Assembly (NCBI GenBank): GCA_020060765.1
Contig: JAGUZQ010000018.1
Coordinates: 1-45,629 of the forward strand
Source of the DNA: Planctomycetota bacterium
GTDB taxonomy: Bacteria; Planctomycetota; SZUA-567
Length of the DNA stretch: 45,629 bases
Reading direction: 5' to 3'
This document shows, one piece after another, positions 25,849 to 33,005 of the stretch (positions within the stretch are counted from its first letter, which is position 1; every line of letters starts with the position of its first letter). The notes below the pieces were generated by a model. That model saw only the letters and a program-made list of their open reading frames with translations. It was not told where the DNA came from and made no database searches. A program made the position numbers and the translations under genes.

Positions 25849-26268
25849 TCAAACAGTGAAATCGCCCGCGGCTTCCGGTTGATAAATAATGCCGAGGACG
25901 CGAAGCCTCCGGAGACCCGCAGGAGCCTTGAATTCAATCGTGTCGCCCACGCGATACCCGATCAATGCCGTGCCCAAGGGAGCAAGGATCGACACTTTCC
26001 TGTCCGCCGAATCCGCCTTCTCGGGAAACACCAGCGTGTATTCCAACTGGCGTTTCGTGTCGAGATCCTTGAGTTGAACGCACGAATTCATGGTAATGAC
26101 ATCGTCGGGGACCTGCGCCGGATCGACAACCGTCGCCTTGGCCAGTTCGGTTTTCAGCGTCTCGATATATTCCGCATCCTGCGGGAATCTGCCGGATTCC
26201 TCAAACGTCTCAATCTGCTTTTGCAGCCGTTGAAGGTCGAAACTCGTGATGACAATATCCTGAACCAT
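25849..26268 (-). CDS. rnk: Rnk / GreA-GreB C-terminal family protein
   Basis: A 139-residue protein. An N-terminal helical hairpin (DLQRLQKQIETFEESGRFPQ) precedes a GreA/B-type C-terminal domain with DDVITMNSCVQLKDLDT, VSILAPLGTALIGYRVGDTI and LGIIYQPEAAGDF. This is the pattern of Rnk, which binds the RNA polymerase secondary channel region but lacks the acidic tip of Gre factors. AGGAGAT precedes ATG 26268. It lies directly downstream of a TetR protein that carries a second copy of the same domain. The regulatory target is unknown. Confidence 0.88.
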   Translation of the reverse strand: MVQDIVITSFDLQRLQKQIETFEESGRFPQDAEYIETLKTELAKATVVDPAQVPDDVITMNSCVQLKDLDTKRQLEYTLVFPEKADSADRKVSILAPLGTALIGYRVGDTIEFKAPAGLRRLRVLGIIYQPEAAGDFTV

Positions 26269-26447
26269 GGCTATCTCCTGAGTACAAAAATACGATAGAA
26301 AACGGCGGCAACAAGGAGCAAGACGACATCGTGAAATTCCATCTTCACCTCCTCGCCACTGCTCGGCATTGCCTGCCATTCCATATGGTTTTGCACGGAA
26401 TGCTGTGTTTGATCCGGATCGGCATGCCCTCATCTCCTTCCGCTATA

Positions 26448-26482
26448 GGAAAACCCTCCCACCGCAGGCGAGAGGGTTTTCC
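26448..26482 (-). terminator. Terminator hairpin after the TetR-Rnk gene
   Basis: GGAAAACCCTC (26448-26458), a 13-base loop, GAGGGTTTTCC (26472-26482): a perfect 11-bp stem, 20 bases after the TetR-Rnk stop. The arms contain A4/T4 runs, so it can act on either strand. It separates the TetR-Rnk gene from rnk and may be an attenuator rather than a full stop. Confidence 0.65.
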
Positions 26483-26502
26483 GTCGCCCGCGCTGGCCCG
26501 CC

Positions 26503-27591
26503 CTAGAGATGGAAGTCCCCTGCGGACTCCGGCTGATACAGCAGCTTTTCCACTCGAAGGAATCGTTTCCCGTCTCCCTCCGCGAACTCCACGATATCCC
26601 CCACCCGGCAGCCGATAAGCGCCGTTCCCATCGGCTCCAGGATGGAAATCGAATCTTCATCCTTTGCCGCATCCACGGGAAACGCCAGTTTTCGGGACAG
26701 GATTGTCTCCGAGACCATGTCCCGAAGCTCCATCTTCGAATTCATGGTAATCACGTCACCCGGAACGGTTTTCGGACTGACGATCTTGCCCCGCATGATC
26801 GCCTTTTCGAGTTCGTCCAGATGCGACTTGCTTTCGTCCTTGCCGAACCAGCGCGCAACCGATATCAGTTCCTTGATCCGCTCCGTGTCGAATTTGCTCA
26901 AATACACGCTTCTCTCCTCCACCGGCGTTCCCCGGAAGCGCGGATCGGTCGCCGGTTTGCTGCGGAGTCCGCTCCTCTGGAAGAACGTATCCCGGATATA
27001 ATTCACCAGTGTGGCCAGCGGTTCAGTCTGTTCCGGGCGAGACCAGTAGTTCATGAAGGCGGTAATCGTCCCTTCCAGACTGAGCGCGAGATGCAGCGCA
27101 TCGGTCGTATCGAATTCTCCGCGCTCCATCCCCTGCAGAAAAACCTGCTTCACCAAGTCAAGATAACGATAATGAAGAGAAACCATCTCGGGAGACAGTT
27201 GCTCCGGCGTGGGATAGACGCCGCTGGCGTTTTCGCATGAAAACAGGATGAAGAAGAGCCGATGGCGCTCGAAATCCTCCAAGCGGATTTTCAAAAGCTC
27301 TTCAATCGCTTTTTCAGCGGTCGCCATGCGCAAAATGTCCTTTTCCACTCGCGCCAGCAACTCCCCGGCAATTCGCCGGATGATTTCCGCATAAAGACCT
27401 TCTTTGCTTCCGAAGAGATTGTAGATGGTGCCAACGGAGATGCCCGCCGCTTCGGCGAGCATGTCGGTTGTGGCCACAGGGTAGCCCTTTTCACGAAATA
27501 CATGTTCCGTCACGAGAAGAATCTCCTCCCGACGGCGCTCCTTATCCTGGCTGCGCTTTGCCTTCGTGCTTGATTTTGTGATGCGCGGCAC
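26503..27591 (-). CDS. TetR-family regulator fused to a C-terminal Rnk domain
   Basis: A protein of about 362 residues. The N-terminal TetR DNA-binding domain has RRREEILLVTEHVFREKGYP and TTDMLAEAAGISVGTIYNLF, with the ligand-binding core running to about residue 220. From about 230 it changes into an Rnk/GreA-GreB module: FDTERIKELISVARWFGKDE, VPGDVITMNSKMELRDMVSE, SISILEPMGTALIGCRVGD and LLYQPESAGDFHL. Ordinary TetR proteins are about 200 residues, so this is a fusion. I prefer GTG 27591, which has AGGAGAGG upstream. ATG 27625-27627 lacks a ribosome site. It stands at the head of the minus-strand array, with its own promoter and a palindrome. Confidence 0.88.
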   Translation of the reverse strand: MPRITKSSTKAKRSQDKERRREEILLVTEHVFREKGYPVATTDMLAEAAGISVGTIYNLFGSKEGLYAEIIRRIAGELLARVEKDILRMATAEKAIEELLKIRLEDFERHRLFFILFSCENASGVYPTPEQLSPEMVSLHYRYLDLVKQVFLQGMERGEFDTTDALHLALSLEGTITAFMNYWSRPEQTEPLATLVNYIRDTFFQRSGLRSKPATDPRFRGTPVEERSVYLSKFDTERIKELISVARWFGKDESKSHLDELEKAIMRGKIVSPKTVPGDVITMNSKMELRDMVSETILSRKLAFPVDAAKDEDSISILEPMGTALIGCRVGDIVEFAEGDGKRFLRVEKLLYQPESAGDFHL

Positions 27592-27632
27592 CGGCCTCTC
27601 CTGTAAATCATCGTCATAAACAAACATGCATA

Positions 27633-27645
27633 CTCATAGGATGAG
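27633..27645 (-). promoter_or_regulatory. Candidate operator of TetR-Rnk
   Basis: CTCAT-AGG-ATGAG is a perfect inverted repeat with 5-bp arms. It lies between the -10 box at 27657 and the start of the TetR-Rnk gene, where an autorepressor would bind. Confidence 0.4.
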
Positions 27646-27656
27646 CGATAACTCAC

Positions 27657-27684
27657 ATAATACGACAAACCAATCTTTTGTCAA
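27657..27684 (-). promoter_or_regulatory. Sigma-70 promoter of the TetR-Rnk gene
   Basis: Minus strand: TTGACA (27679-27684), a 16-bp spacer, TATTAT (27657-27662). The -35 box is consensus. It probably starts the transcript of the whole stress array at least as far as the hairpin at 26448. Confidence 0.7.
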
Positions 27685-27799
27685 TCCGAAATTCATACCC
27701 TTGTGCAGAAAAATCCATAATCGGCATTTTTTAACACGTTATGCGCGGGTTTATTGTTTTCCTTTACCTCAAGAATTTTCTCAATTCCTGCAAAAGTGA

Positions 27800-27907
27800 A
27801 CACCAACACCAATCAGGAGCGGCCCCTCTCAGCACTACGCGAATATGCGGAATGCGGTGACCAAGGCGGTCGGCCCCGACATCAAAATCATCGAATACAC
27901 GCAATGA
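27800..27907 (+). pseudogene. C-terminal remnant, possibly aspartate/glutamate racemase-like
   Basis: A frame reads QHYANMRNAVTKAVGPDIKI and then stops (TGA 27905-27907). The pattern recalls the extreme C-terminus of aspartate/glutamate racemases (THY-x-x-x-R-x-x-V-x-x-x-x-GP-x-x-x-I). No start or upstream domain is visible. The stop overlaps the ATG of the next remnant (ATGA), as in an intact operon, so two former neighbours appear to have decayed together. The family guess is weak. Confidence 0.35.
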
Positions 27908-28190
27908 AGCGCATGAACGAACCGCTTGACGAAATCCCCGAAGCCTAGGATCGGCGGTATGACGAGCCGGAAGGCCACGCCATCCTGGAAGCGGAACTTG
28001 CCCGCCTACGGCGAGTCGCTGGTGGTTGTAATGGTCGGTGGCTGGAGGTAGGCATCGTTTCGTCTCAAATCTCGGGATCGGCGAAGGAATCAATCCATTC
28101 GAATGAATGCTGGCACTGACGACCGCACGGGGAATTCGAATAACTCCGACTCGGTCCAAATCACGGCCCAAGGCCATGGCCATTTGCTTC
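27904..28190 (+). pseudogene. Decayed class I SAM-dependent methyltransferase
   Basis: The frame from ATG 27904 reads LDEIPEA, a TAG at 27946-27948, then DRRYDEPEGHAILEAELARL and GRWLEVG. Family members commonly read FDEIAEAYD-x-WYDEPEG-x-AI-x-EAEL followed by WLEVGVGTGRFA, so the TAG sits exactly where a Tyr codon is expected. After WLEVG the glycine-rich SAM loop is scrambled. Another frame then gives LGIGEGINPFE, a stop, and MLAL, resembling the following LGI-x-EGIDPS-x-x-MLAL segment. At least one nonsense change and one frameshift are therefore present. Confidence 0.6.
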
Positions 28191-28391
28191 TCCCTTCATG
28201 CAAAATTCGTATCGTTTCGCGCCGCCACCGTGCGGCGCACGTGAAGGAAACGGTGCTCTCCGTCCTTTGCCCGGTCTACTCCGCGTTTGCTGGTCAGCAA
28301 TTTTGCGGGAACCGGCGAAGGCCGTGCTCTTCGAAGGATGACGAAAGAGAAATGACATGTTTCTTATGGCGCACCATCTCCCACTGATGGA

Positions 28392-28486
28392 GAAATGGCC
28401 CGGCAGGCGCCAGAGAAACCAAAATTGGCCATGATACTTCCGGATGCCGCTGGTAGTGGCCGGGGGTTGGACGGAATTTGGCCGGC
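28392..28486. repeat. Inverted repeat, left copy (GGCCA-rich)
   Basis: GAAATGGCCCGGCAG at 28392-28406 is followed 65 bases later (start to start) by TGGCCGGGGGTTGG at 28457-28470. The reverse complement of 29902-29997 has the same 15-base element without mismatch and the second element with one mismatch, at the same 65-base spacing. The remaining sequence between 27685 and 28695 holds only the two gene remnants and a GCGCCGC/GCGGCGC hairpin at 28219-28238. Confidence 0.7.
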
Positions 28487-28695
28487 AAGCGGCGCGATTA
28501 GCCACCTGTCAGGCATCAAACGAAAAACATGCGTCTCGCGTATCTCGCCTCGCATCGCGATACGAAAAATCCCCCGCTCCTTTCGAAATTTCCCTGTTTT
28601 TTCTGAAAAGACCGTCCTCTTTTCGGTAATACAATATGTATCGGCAGAAGTTTATTCATGCCAAGGGAGTGCATTCTCGAAAGGAGGCCGTCCGC

Positions 28696-29688
28696 ATGCG
28701 GGACGAGGCTGGCCGGGACCGGTGCCGCGAGACGGAGGAACACCGGCGGCTGCAAACATTACTGAGCCTGTATTTCCAAGGACAGGTCTGGGTGGCGGAC
28801 TGGTGCCGGGAAACCGCCCGGAATGCGTCGTCGCCGGGAGAGATTCACGGCTTCATCATTCACGGAACGGAACTTGACGATATGAAGCTGGACCGGGAGG
28901 ACCTGCTGGCGCGCATGATGGCGGGCGAGACGGACAATCCCTGGGTGCGAAGCGCCCAGACCTACGATTACCGGCGGCCGGACGGAACCGTCGCCACCGC
29001 TTCGCCCGGAATCGCGATTGACGGGGTGCGGGTCGAGCGCCTGCGGATCAAGCCCCATCCCCGGTTTCTTCCCTACACGCCCTTTATCCGGATTCTCCAG
29101 GATGCCTGCGTCTCTTTCGGGCGGAATTACCGCTCTATCCTTTTCCAATACCGTGGCTGCCTGTGCGAGGATCCCCTGCGGCTGGTGTGGCTTTTTCGCA
29201 CCTTCGAACCCGAGCAGTGCGTGATACTCCAGGCGTTACGGGAGTGGTATGCCTGCGCGTGCGGTTGCGTGGAGACATGGATTCCCGCGGGATTGCAAGC
29301 TGCGGATATCATGCCGGATCCGCCGCCGATCAAACCTGCCGAACCGCCGTCTCCCGGCTTCGCCGACCTGTCCGCCCCCTTCGCACACGACTTCCTCGAT
29401 CTCGGCGTTACCGATCCGCGCATTCTCTGCCTGAAACTCACCCGCCACAAGATGGCCAAATTCCTGCACTGTTCCGACCGGACGCTCAGGCGCTGGGAGT
29501 TAATCGGTGAAGCGCCGGGCGGACTGCCGTGGCCGCGTCCCGAAAAGGTCGGCGGCAATGTCACGCTGTACGACGTGGCCCGGTATTGGAAAACCATCCG
29601 GGAACTCCTGCCGCGCCACCGCTGCCGCGAAACCGATCTGCAGCTCCGCGACGAAATTCTCGCCGACAAATATGCGCTAAACGGATAG
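28696..29688 (+). CDS. HTH-domain protein of a phage or integrative element
   Basis: A 330-residue protein of unknown overall function. The C-terminal part (about 245-310) contains a MerR/excisionase-like helix-turn-helix: KLTRHKMAKFLHCSDRTLRR, then WELIGEAPG and LYDVARYWKTIREL. The N-terminal two thirds is not recognised. It contains several Cys (RGCLCEDP, ACACGCVETW). AAAGGAGG lies 9 bases before ATG 28696. An earlier ATG at 28636 has no ribosome site. Inverted GGCCA-rich repeats flank the gene, and a terminator follows. It could be the element's repressor or a replication initiator. Confidence 0.7.
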   Translation: MRDEAGRDRCRETEEHRRLQTLLSLYFQGQVWVADWCRETARNASSPGEIHGFIIHGTELDDMKLDREDLLARMMAGETDNPWVRSAQTYDYRRPDGTVATASPGIAIDGVRVERLRIKPHPRFLPYTPFIRILQDACVSFGRNYRSILFQYRGCLCEDPLRLVWLFRTFEPEQCVILQALREWYACACGCVETWIPAGLQAADIMPDPPPIKPAEPPSPGFADLSAPFAHDFLDLGVTDPRILCLKLTRHKMAKFLHCSDRTLRRWELIGEAPGGLPWPRPEKVGGNVTLYDVARYWKTIRELLPRHRCRETDLQLRDEILADKYALNG

Positions 29689-29722
29689 CCGTTTCATTCC
29701 GCCAATCCGATCCTCTCCCCTC

Positions 29723-29746
29723 ATGGCCTGCCGACAGGCCATTTTT
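29723..29746 (+). terminator. Rho-independent terminator after the HTH gene
   Basis: ATGGCCTG, loop CCGA, CAGGCCAT, then a T run (29742-29746): an 8-bp stem located 35 bases after the stop codon. Confidence 0.75.
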
Positions 29747-29901
29747 CGTAAATAGAAGGGGCTGTTGTTTCGCGGCACCGTTCGCACTGTCCGCATTCCG
29801 TCTATCCCGCCATCGGTTGCGCGTTATTCGCCCATATTCCGGACAGAAACGGATTGCCCCCGGCCATTCCCGCGGCCAACTCGTGGCCACGGTGGCCACA
29901 T

Positions 29902-29997
29902 ACCTGGCCACCACCCGGCCAAACCCCGGCCATTTTCAATCCTCACCGGAATAATCTGGCCATTTGCCGTTTTTTTGGCCGTCTGCCGGGCCATTTC
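29902..29997. repeat. Inverted repeat, right copy, within a GGCCA cluster
   Basis: CTGCCGGGCCATTTC (29983-29997) and CCAAACCCCGGCCA (29919-29932) are the inverted counterparts of the left copy at 28392-28470. GGCCA occurs nine times between 29862 and 29993 (starts 29862, 29874, 29885, 29894, 29906, 29917, 29928, 29958, 29989), with many intervals of 9 to 12 bases. This looks like an iteron or operator array upstream of the replication genes. The 29689-30061 gap holds nothing else but the terminator. Confidence 0.7.
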
Positions 29998-30061
29998 CCA
30001 GGTTCTCCGAGGGCGCGGGTAATGGACCCCGCCGGAAATGGAATCAATTCGGAGGACAATC

Positions 30062-30484
30062 ATGCAAGGGATTTTCGCAAGTAATGCCTGCCTGGCAACA
30101 GGTACGGTGTCGATGGGCACGAAGAAGCATGCTCCCCACAGCGAGCAGCGGAGTGAAGAACGCGCGCTCGGGGAGCAAAACATGCCGCCGCTTACCCCGG
30201 CGGATCTGCAACTGGCGAGGCTCTGCCGGGCGGTCGGTTTCGGGCGGATCGAGGGCCTGGAGGTGCGTGGCGGCGAAGTCGATGCGGACAGCGCGCTCGT
30301 CTGCCGCAAGACGATCCGGCTGGATCTCGATGAGGAGCCTTTCCGGGTTCGGCGCGAGTTCGTGCCGTCAAGGGAGTTTCTGCGGCTCTTCCGGGAACTT
30401 CGGCGACTGCCTGATCGCACGGCGGTGATGGTCACGATCCAGCACGGTCAACCCAAGAGCATGGAGGTGATTCTGAACGCGTAG
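30062..30484 (+). CDS. Hypothetical protein of the replication module
   Basis: A 140-residue protein that I do not recognise. The well-formed part starts at the internal ATG 30182 (MPPLTPADLQLARLCRAVGF) and ends VMVTIQHGQPKSMEVILNA. It appears as alternating helix and strand with many Arg/Glu. ATG 30062 has GGAGG 7 bases upstream and would add 40 polar residues. ATG 30182 has its own GGGGAG, which lies in the right arm of a hairpin (30130-30177). Two products or hairpin-controlled translation are possible. A terminator follows at 30545. Confidence 0.65.
   Translation: MQGIFASNACLATGTVSMGTKKHAPHSEQRSEERALGEQNMPPLTPADLQLARLCRAVGFGRIEGLEVRGGEVDADSALVCRKTIRLDLDEEPFRVRREFVPSREFLRLFRELRRLPDRTAVMVTIQHGQPKSMEVILNA
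30130..30177 (+). promoter_or_regulatory. Hairpin that could hide an internal ribosome site
   Basis: TGCTCCCC (30130-30137) pairs with GGGGAGCA (30170-30177). The inner GAGC (30143-30146) can also pair with GCTC (30166-30169). The right arm contains the Shine-Dalgarno of the internal start at 30182. Confidence 0.45.
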
Positions 30485-30544
30485 GCACGGGCCTGCGCGA
30501 AGACAGACAAATTTCATTCAACAGTCAACCGGCCGGAAAACGGA

Positions 30545-30589
30545 GGCGCTGTGGATGTCGTCGGAAACGGCGATCCGCAGCGCCTTTTT
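30545..30589 (+). terminator. Strong rho-independent terminator
   Basis: GGCGCTGTGGAT (30545-30556) pairs with ATCCGCAGCGCC (30573-30584) over 12 bp with one G-T wobble, followed by TTTTT (30585-30589). It ends transcription of the gene at 30062-30484 ahead of the sigma-factor gene. Confidence 0.85.
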
Positions 30590-30642
30590 CGTTTCCGCCC
30601 GGCATCCACGGCCCTTTCCCCGGCCTTGCAAGGAGAAAGACC

Positions 30643-31239
30643 ATGGAACTCAAGAACGATTACAGCGGCATCGATCCATTTATCCGCCAGCTTGTCCGGC
30701 GCAAGGCGTTTGAGCTTTCGCACAATCCCGTCTTCCGGGACATGGACCGCGAGGATATCGAGCAGGAACTCATGATCCTCATTCTCTCGAAGATGGAGGG
30801 GCACGACCCGAAGCGGAGCAAACTCGCCACCTACGCGATCCGGATCGCCGAAAATCACATCGCCTCCCTGATCCGGGAACGGGAGGCGAAGAAACGATGC
30901 CACGGAATGATCGAGGCGTCGCTTGACGAGTGCGTTCCGGACGAGGACGGAGAGATGGTTCCCCTGCACGAGACCATGGACCGGGAGGAGGTGCTGTGCC
31001 GTTGCGGCCGTTGCGGATGCGATGAAGTCGAGTCTCTCCGGTTTGCCATGGACGTGCGAGCCGTTGTCGATGGCCTGCCGCATGATCTTCGGGAGACTTG
31101 TCGGCTGTATCTGATATGGGGCGATCCCGATACCGTTGCCCGGAAAATGGGCGTAGTTCGCAGCACCGTATATCGGCGCATGGAACGGGCTTGCCCATAC
31201 TTTCGGGATGCCGGTCTGGAGAACTATTTTTCCAGGTGA
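30643..31239 (+). CDS. Sigma-70 family RNA polymerase sigma factor (element-encoded)
   Basis: A 198-residue protein. Region 2 is visible as NPVFRDMDREDIEQELMILI and KLATYAIRIAENHIASLIRE. Region 4 is visible as LPHDLRETCRLYLIW and DTVARKMGVVRSTVYRRMER. Between them lies a linker with CRCGRCGC, four cysteines that could bind a metal. Small sigma factors of this size in phage early modules usually direct RNA polymerase to later genes. AAGGAG precedes the start. Confidence 0.78.
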   Translation: MELKNDYSGIDPFIRQLVRRKAFELSHNPVFRDMDREDIEQELMILILSKMEGHDPKRSKLATYAIRIAENHIASLIREREAKKRCHGMIEASLDECVPDEDGEMVPLHETMDREEVLCRCGRCGCDEVESLRFAMDVRAVVDGLPHDLRETCRLYLIWGDPDTVARKMGVVRSTVYRRMERACPYFRDAGLENYFSR

Positions 31240-31365
31240 CGCGACAACGCGGGGACTTTTTGCGTAAGGGAACAGTAGAGGGACACAAAATCCGCGCCGA
31301 CGAAAACCCAAGATCGCAAACCCGTCGGCGCGGTTCTTCAATGACCAAAGCGAGGAGATAATTCC

Positions 31366-32175
31366 ATGGTGTGCACGAATAATGCCGATATCCTGATCCG
31401 CGAACCTGACGCGGAATACCGCGTCAAGACGGGCGCGTACCTGACCAGCCACCTCCTGGCCGACTTCCGCACCTGCCCGCTCCTGTATTTTCGCAAGCGC
31501 GAGAAACTGATCCCCGACGAAGACCGGCCCGCGTATCTCCTGGGTCGCGCCGGGCATTCTCTCATCCTCGAAGGCCGGGAGGCCTATAATCACGAATACG
31601 CCACCGGCGGCCCTATCAATCCCTCCACCGGAAAGACCTACGGGCCGACCAGCCAGAAGTACCGGGAATGGGCCGAAAAACAGAACAAGTCCATCCTCAC
31701 CCCCGAACAGGCGCACATGGTCGAACGGCTTTACGAAGCGGTGCGCTCGCATGAAATCGCGTCCATGCTGCTTGCCCACGGCCAGGCCGAGGGCGTGGTG
31801 CGCACCGGGTACTGCGGCGTGCCCTGCCAGTCGCGAATCGACTTCTTCTCACCCGAACACGGCCTCATCGATCTCAAAACCTGTGATCATTTGAGTTGGT
31901 TCGAAGCCGACGCCCGGCGCTACGGCTACGCCTATCAACTCGCCTTCTACCGCGCCCTCCTCACTCTACATCTGAATGAACCCGATATTCCCGTTCACAT
32001 TATCGCCATCGAGAAGGCGGAACCGTTCCGCTGCGGCGTCTGGAAGCTGACGGGCGGCTGCCTGGATTGCGCGCGCCGGGAGAACGAGGCGGCTATCGAG
32101 CGGCTCAAGGCGTGCGAAGCGTCCGGCATCTGGACGACCGGCTACGAAGACGTGCGCCTGTTCGACGCGGCGTGA
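31366..32175 (+). CDS. PD-(D/E)XK exonuclease (RecE / DUF3799-like)
   Basis: A 269-residue nuclease. The active-site core is QSRIDFFSPEHGLIDLKTCD (the Asp, then D-L-K), followed by YGYAYQLAFYRALL with the Q-x3-Y signature of RecB/RecE-type nucleases. An early segment, LADFRTCPLLYFRKRE with AYLLGRAGHSLIL, matches the N-terminal part of the same family. Such enzymes resect double-strand ends for phage recombination. A Sak4-like ATPase and DUF669 downstream fit a recombination module. GAGGAG precedes the start. Confidence 0.85.
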   Translation: MVCTNNADILIREPDAEYRVKTGAYLTSHLLADFRTCPLLYFRKREKLIPDEDRPAYLLGRAGHSLILEGREAYNHEYATGGPINPSTGKTYGPTSQKYREWAEKQNKSILTPEQAHMVERLYEAVRSHEIASMLLAHGQAEGVVRTGYCGVPCQSRIDFFSPEHGLIDLKTCDHLSWFEADARRYGYAYQLAFYRALLTLHLNEPDIPVHIIAIEKAEPFRCGVWKLTGGCLDCARRENEAAIERLKACEASGIWTTGYEDVRLFDAA

Positions 32176-32189
32176 GAAGGGGCAAGGCC

Positions 32190-33005
32190 ATGGAACTTGT
32201 CATCGATCCGGAACTTCGCGACCTAATTCCGCCGCTGGAAGAGGCGGAACGGGCGAAGCTCGAAGCGTCGCTCCGGAAGGACGGCTGTCTGGATTCACTC
32301 AAGATCTGGCGAGACGGTGACCGGCAGGTGTTGCTGGACGGCCACAACCGCAAGGAAATCTGCGACCGGTTGGACGTGCCGTACCGGGTAGAGGAGGTCG
32401 CGAGCGTCACGAATCGGTACGAGGCGATCCAGTGGATGATCGACCTGCAGCTTTCTCGCCGCAATTTGACGCCCGAAAGGAAATCCTACCTGCGCGGGCG
32501 GCGCTACAACGAAGAAAAGCGGGCACATGGTGCCGAACCCGGCGGTCGGGGCAATCAACATCTGGTAAGGTATCACAATGATACCTTACGAACACGCGAA
32601 GCTCTCGCCAAAGAATACGGTGTCGGTTCAGCAACAATCGTACGCGACGCCGTTTTCGCCGAGGCCATTGACGCCTTGCCTTCGGAAGAGCGCGTCGAGG
32701 TGCTTTCCGGTCGTTCCGCAAAAACCAAGACGCAGGTCATCCGTGACCACTTGATCGCCACTGGGCAGCGCAAGCCGCCCACAGAAAAGCCTATCGAAAA
32801 GATTTACCGCACCGACACGCACAAGGCGCTGGATATGCTCGACTACCACATGCGTGTGGGCAACCGCGAGATCAAGCTCGAAATCCTTACGGAAATTCTT
32901 CGTTTTCTTCACGGCGACCTGCTGGAGCCGGGCGACGTGGACCGCATTTGGAATCAGATCAGGAGGGAGGAAAGCAATGGTAAGATCGACGCTGACAATC
33001 GATAG
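32190..33005 (+). CDS. ParB/Srx-fold DNA-binding protein
   Basis: A 271-residue protein. The N-terminal ParB-like nuclease/CTPase fold has IPPLEEAERAKLEASLRKDG and VLLDGHNRKEICDRLDVPYR. A KorB-like region follows (WMIDLQLSRRNLTPERKSYL, then REALAKEYGVGSATIVRDAV), which is a helix-turn-helix. Phage ParB-like proteins of this length may act in partition, transcription control or nicking. It starts 14 bases after the nuclease gene and overlaps the next gene, another ParB-fold protein. Confidence 0.8.
   Translation: MELVIDPELRDLIPPLEEAERAKLEASLRKDGCLDSLKIWRDGDRQVLLDGHNRKEICDRLDVPYRVEEVASVTNRYEAIQWMIDLQLSRRNLTPERKSYLRGRRYNEEKRAHGAEPGGRGNQHLVRYHNDTLRTREALAKEYGVGSATIVRDAVFAEAIDALPSEERVEVLSGRSAKTKTQVIRDHLIATGQRKPPTEKPIEKIYRTDTHKALDMLDYHMRVGNREIKLEILTEILRFLHGDLLEPGDVDRIWNQIRREESNGKIDADNR

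Noticed and set aside
28603..28635. Promoter for the HTH gene ending in TACAAT at 28630
   Set aside because: The -10 is acceptable, but no -35 match lies at 16-18 bases, so it is not listed as a feature.
30514..31779. Minus-strand frame of 421 codons opposite the sigma factor and nuclease genes
   Set aside because: The plus strand carries two recognisable genes with ribosome sites. The antisense product has no motif and results from GC-rich codon bias.
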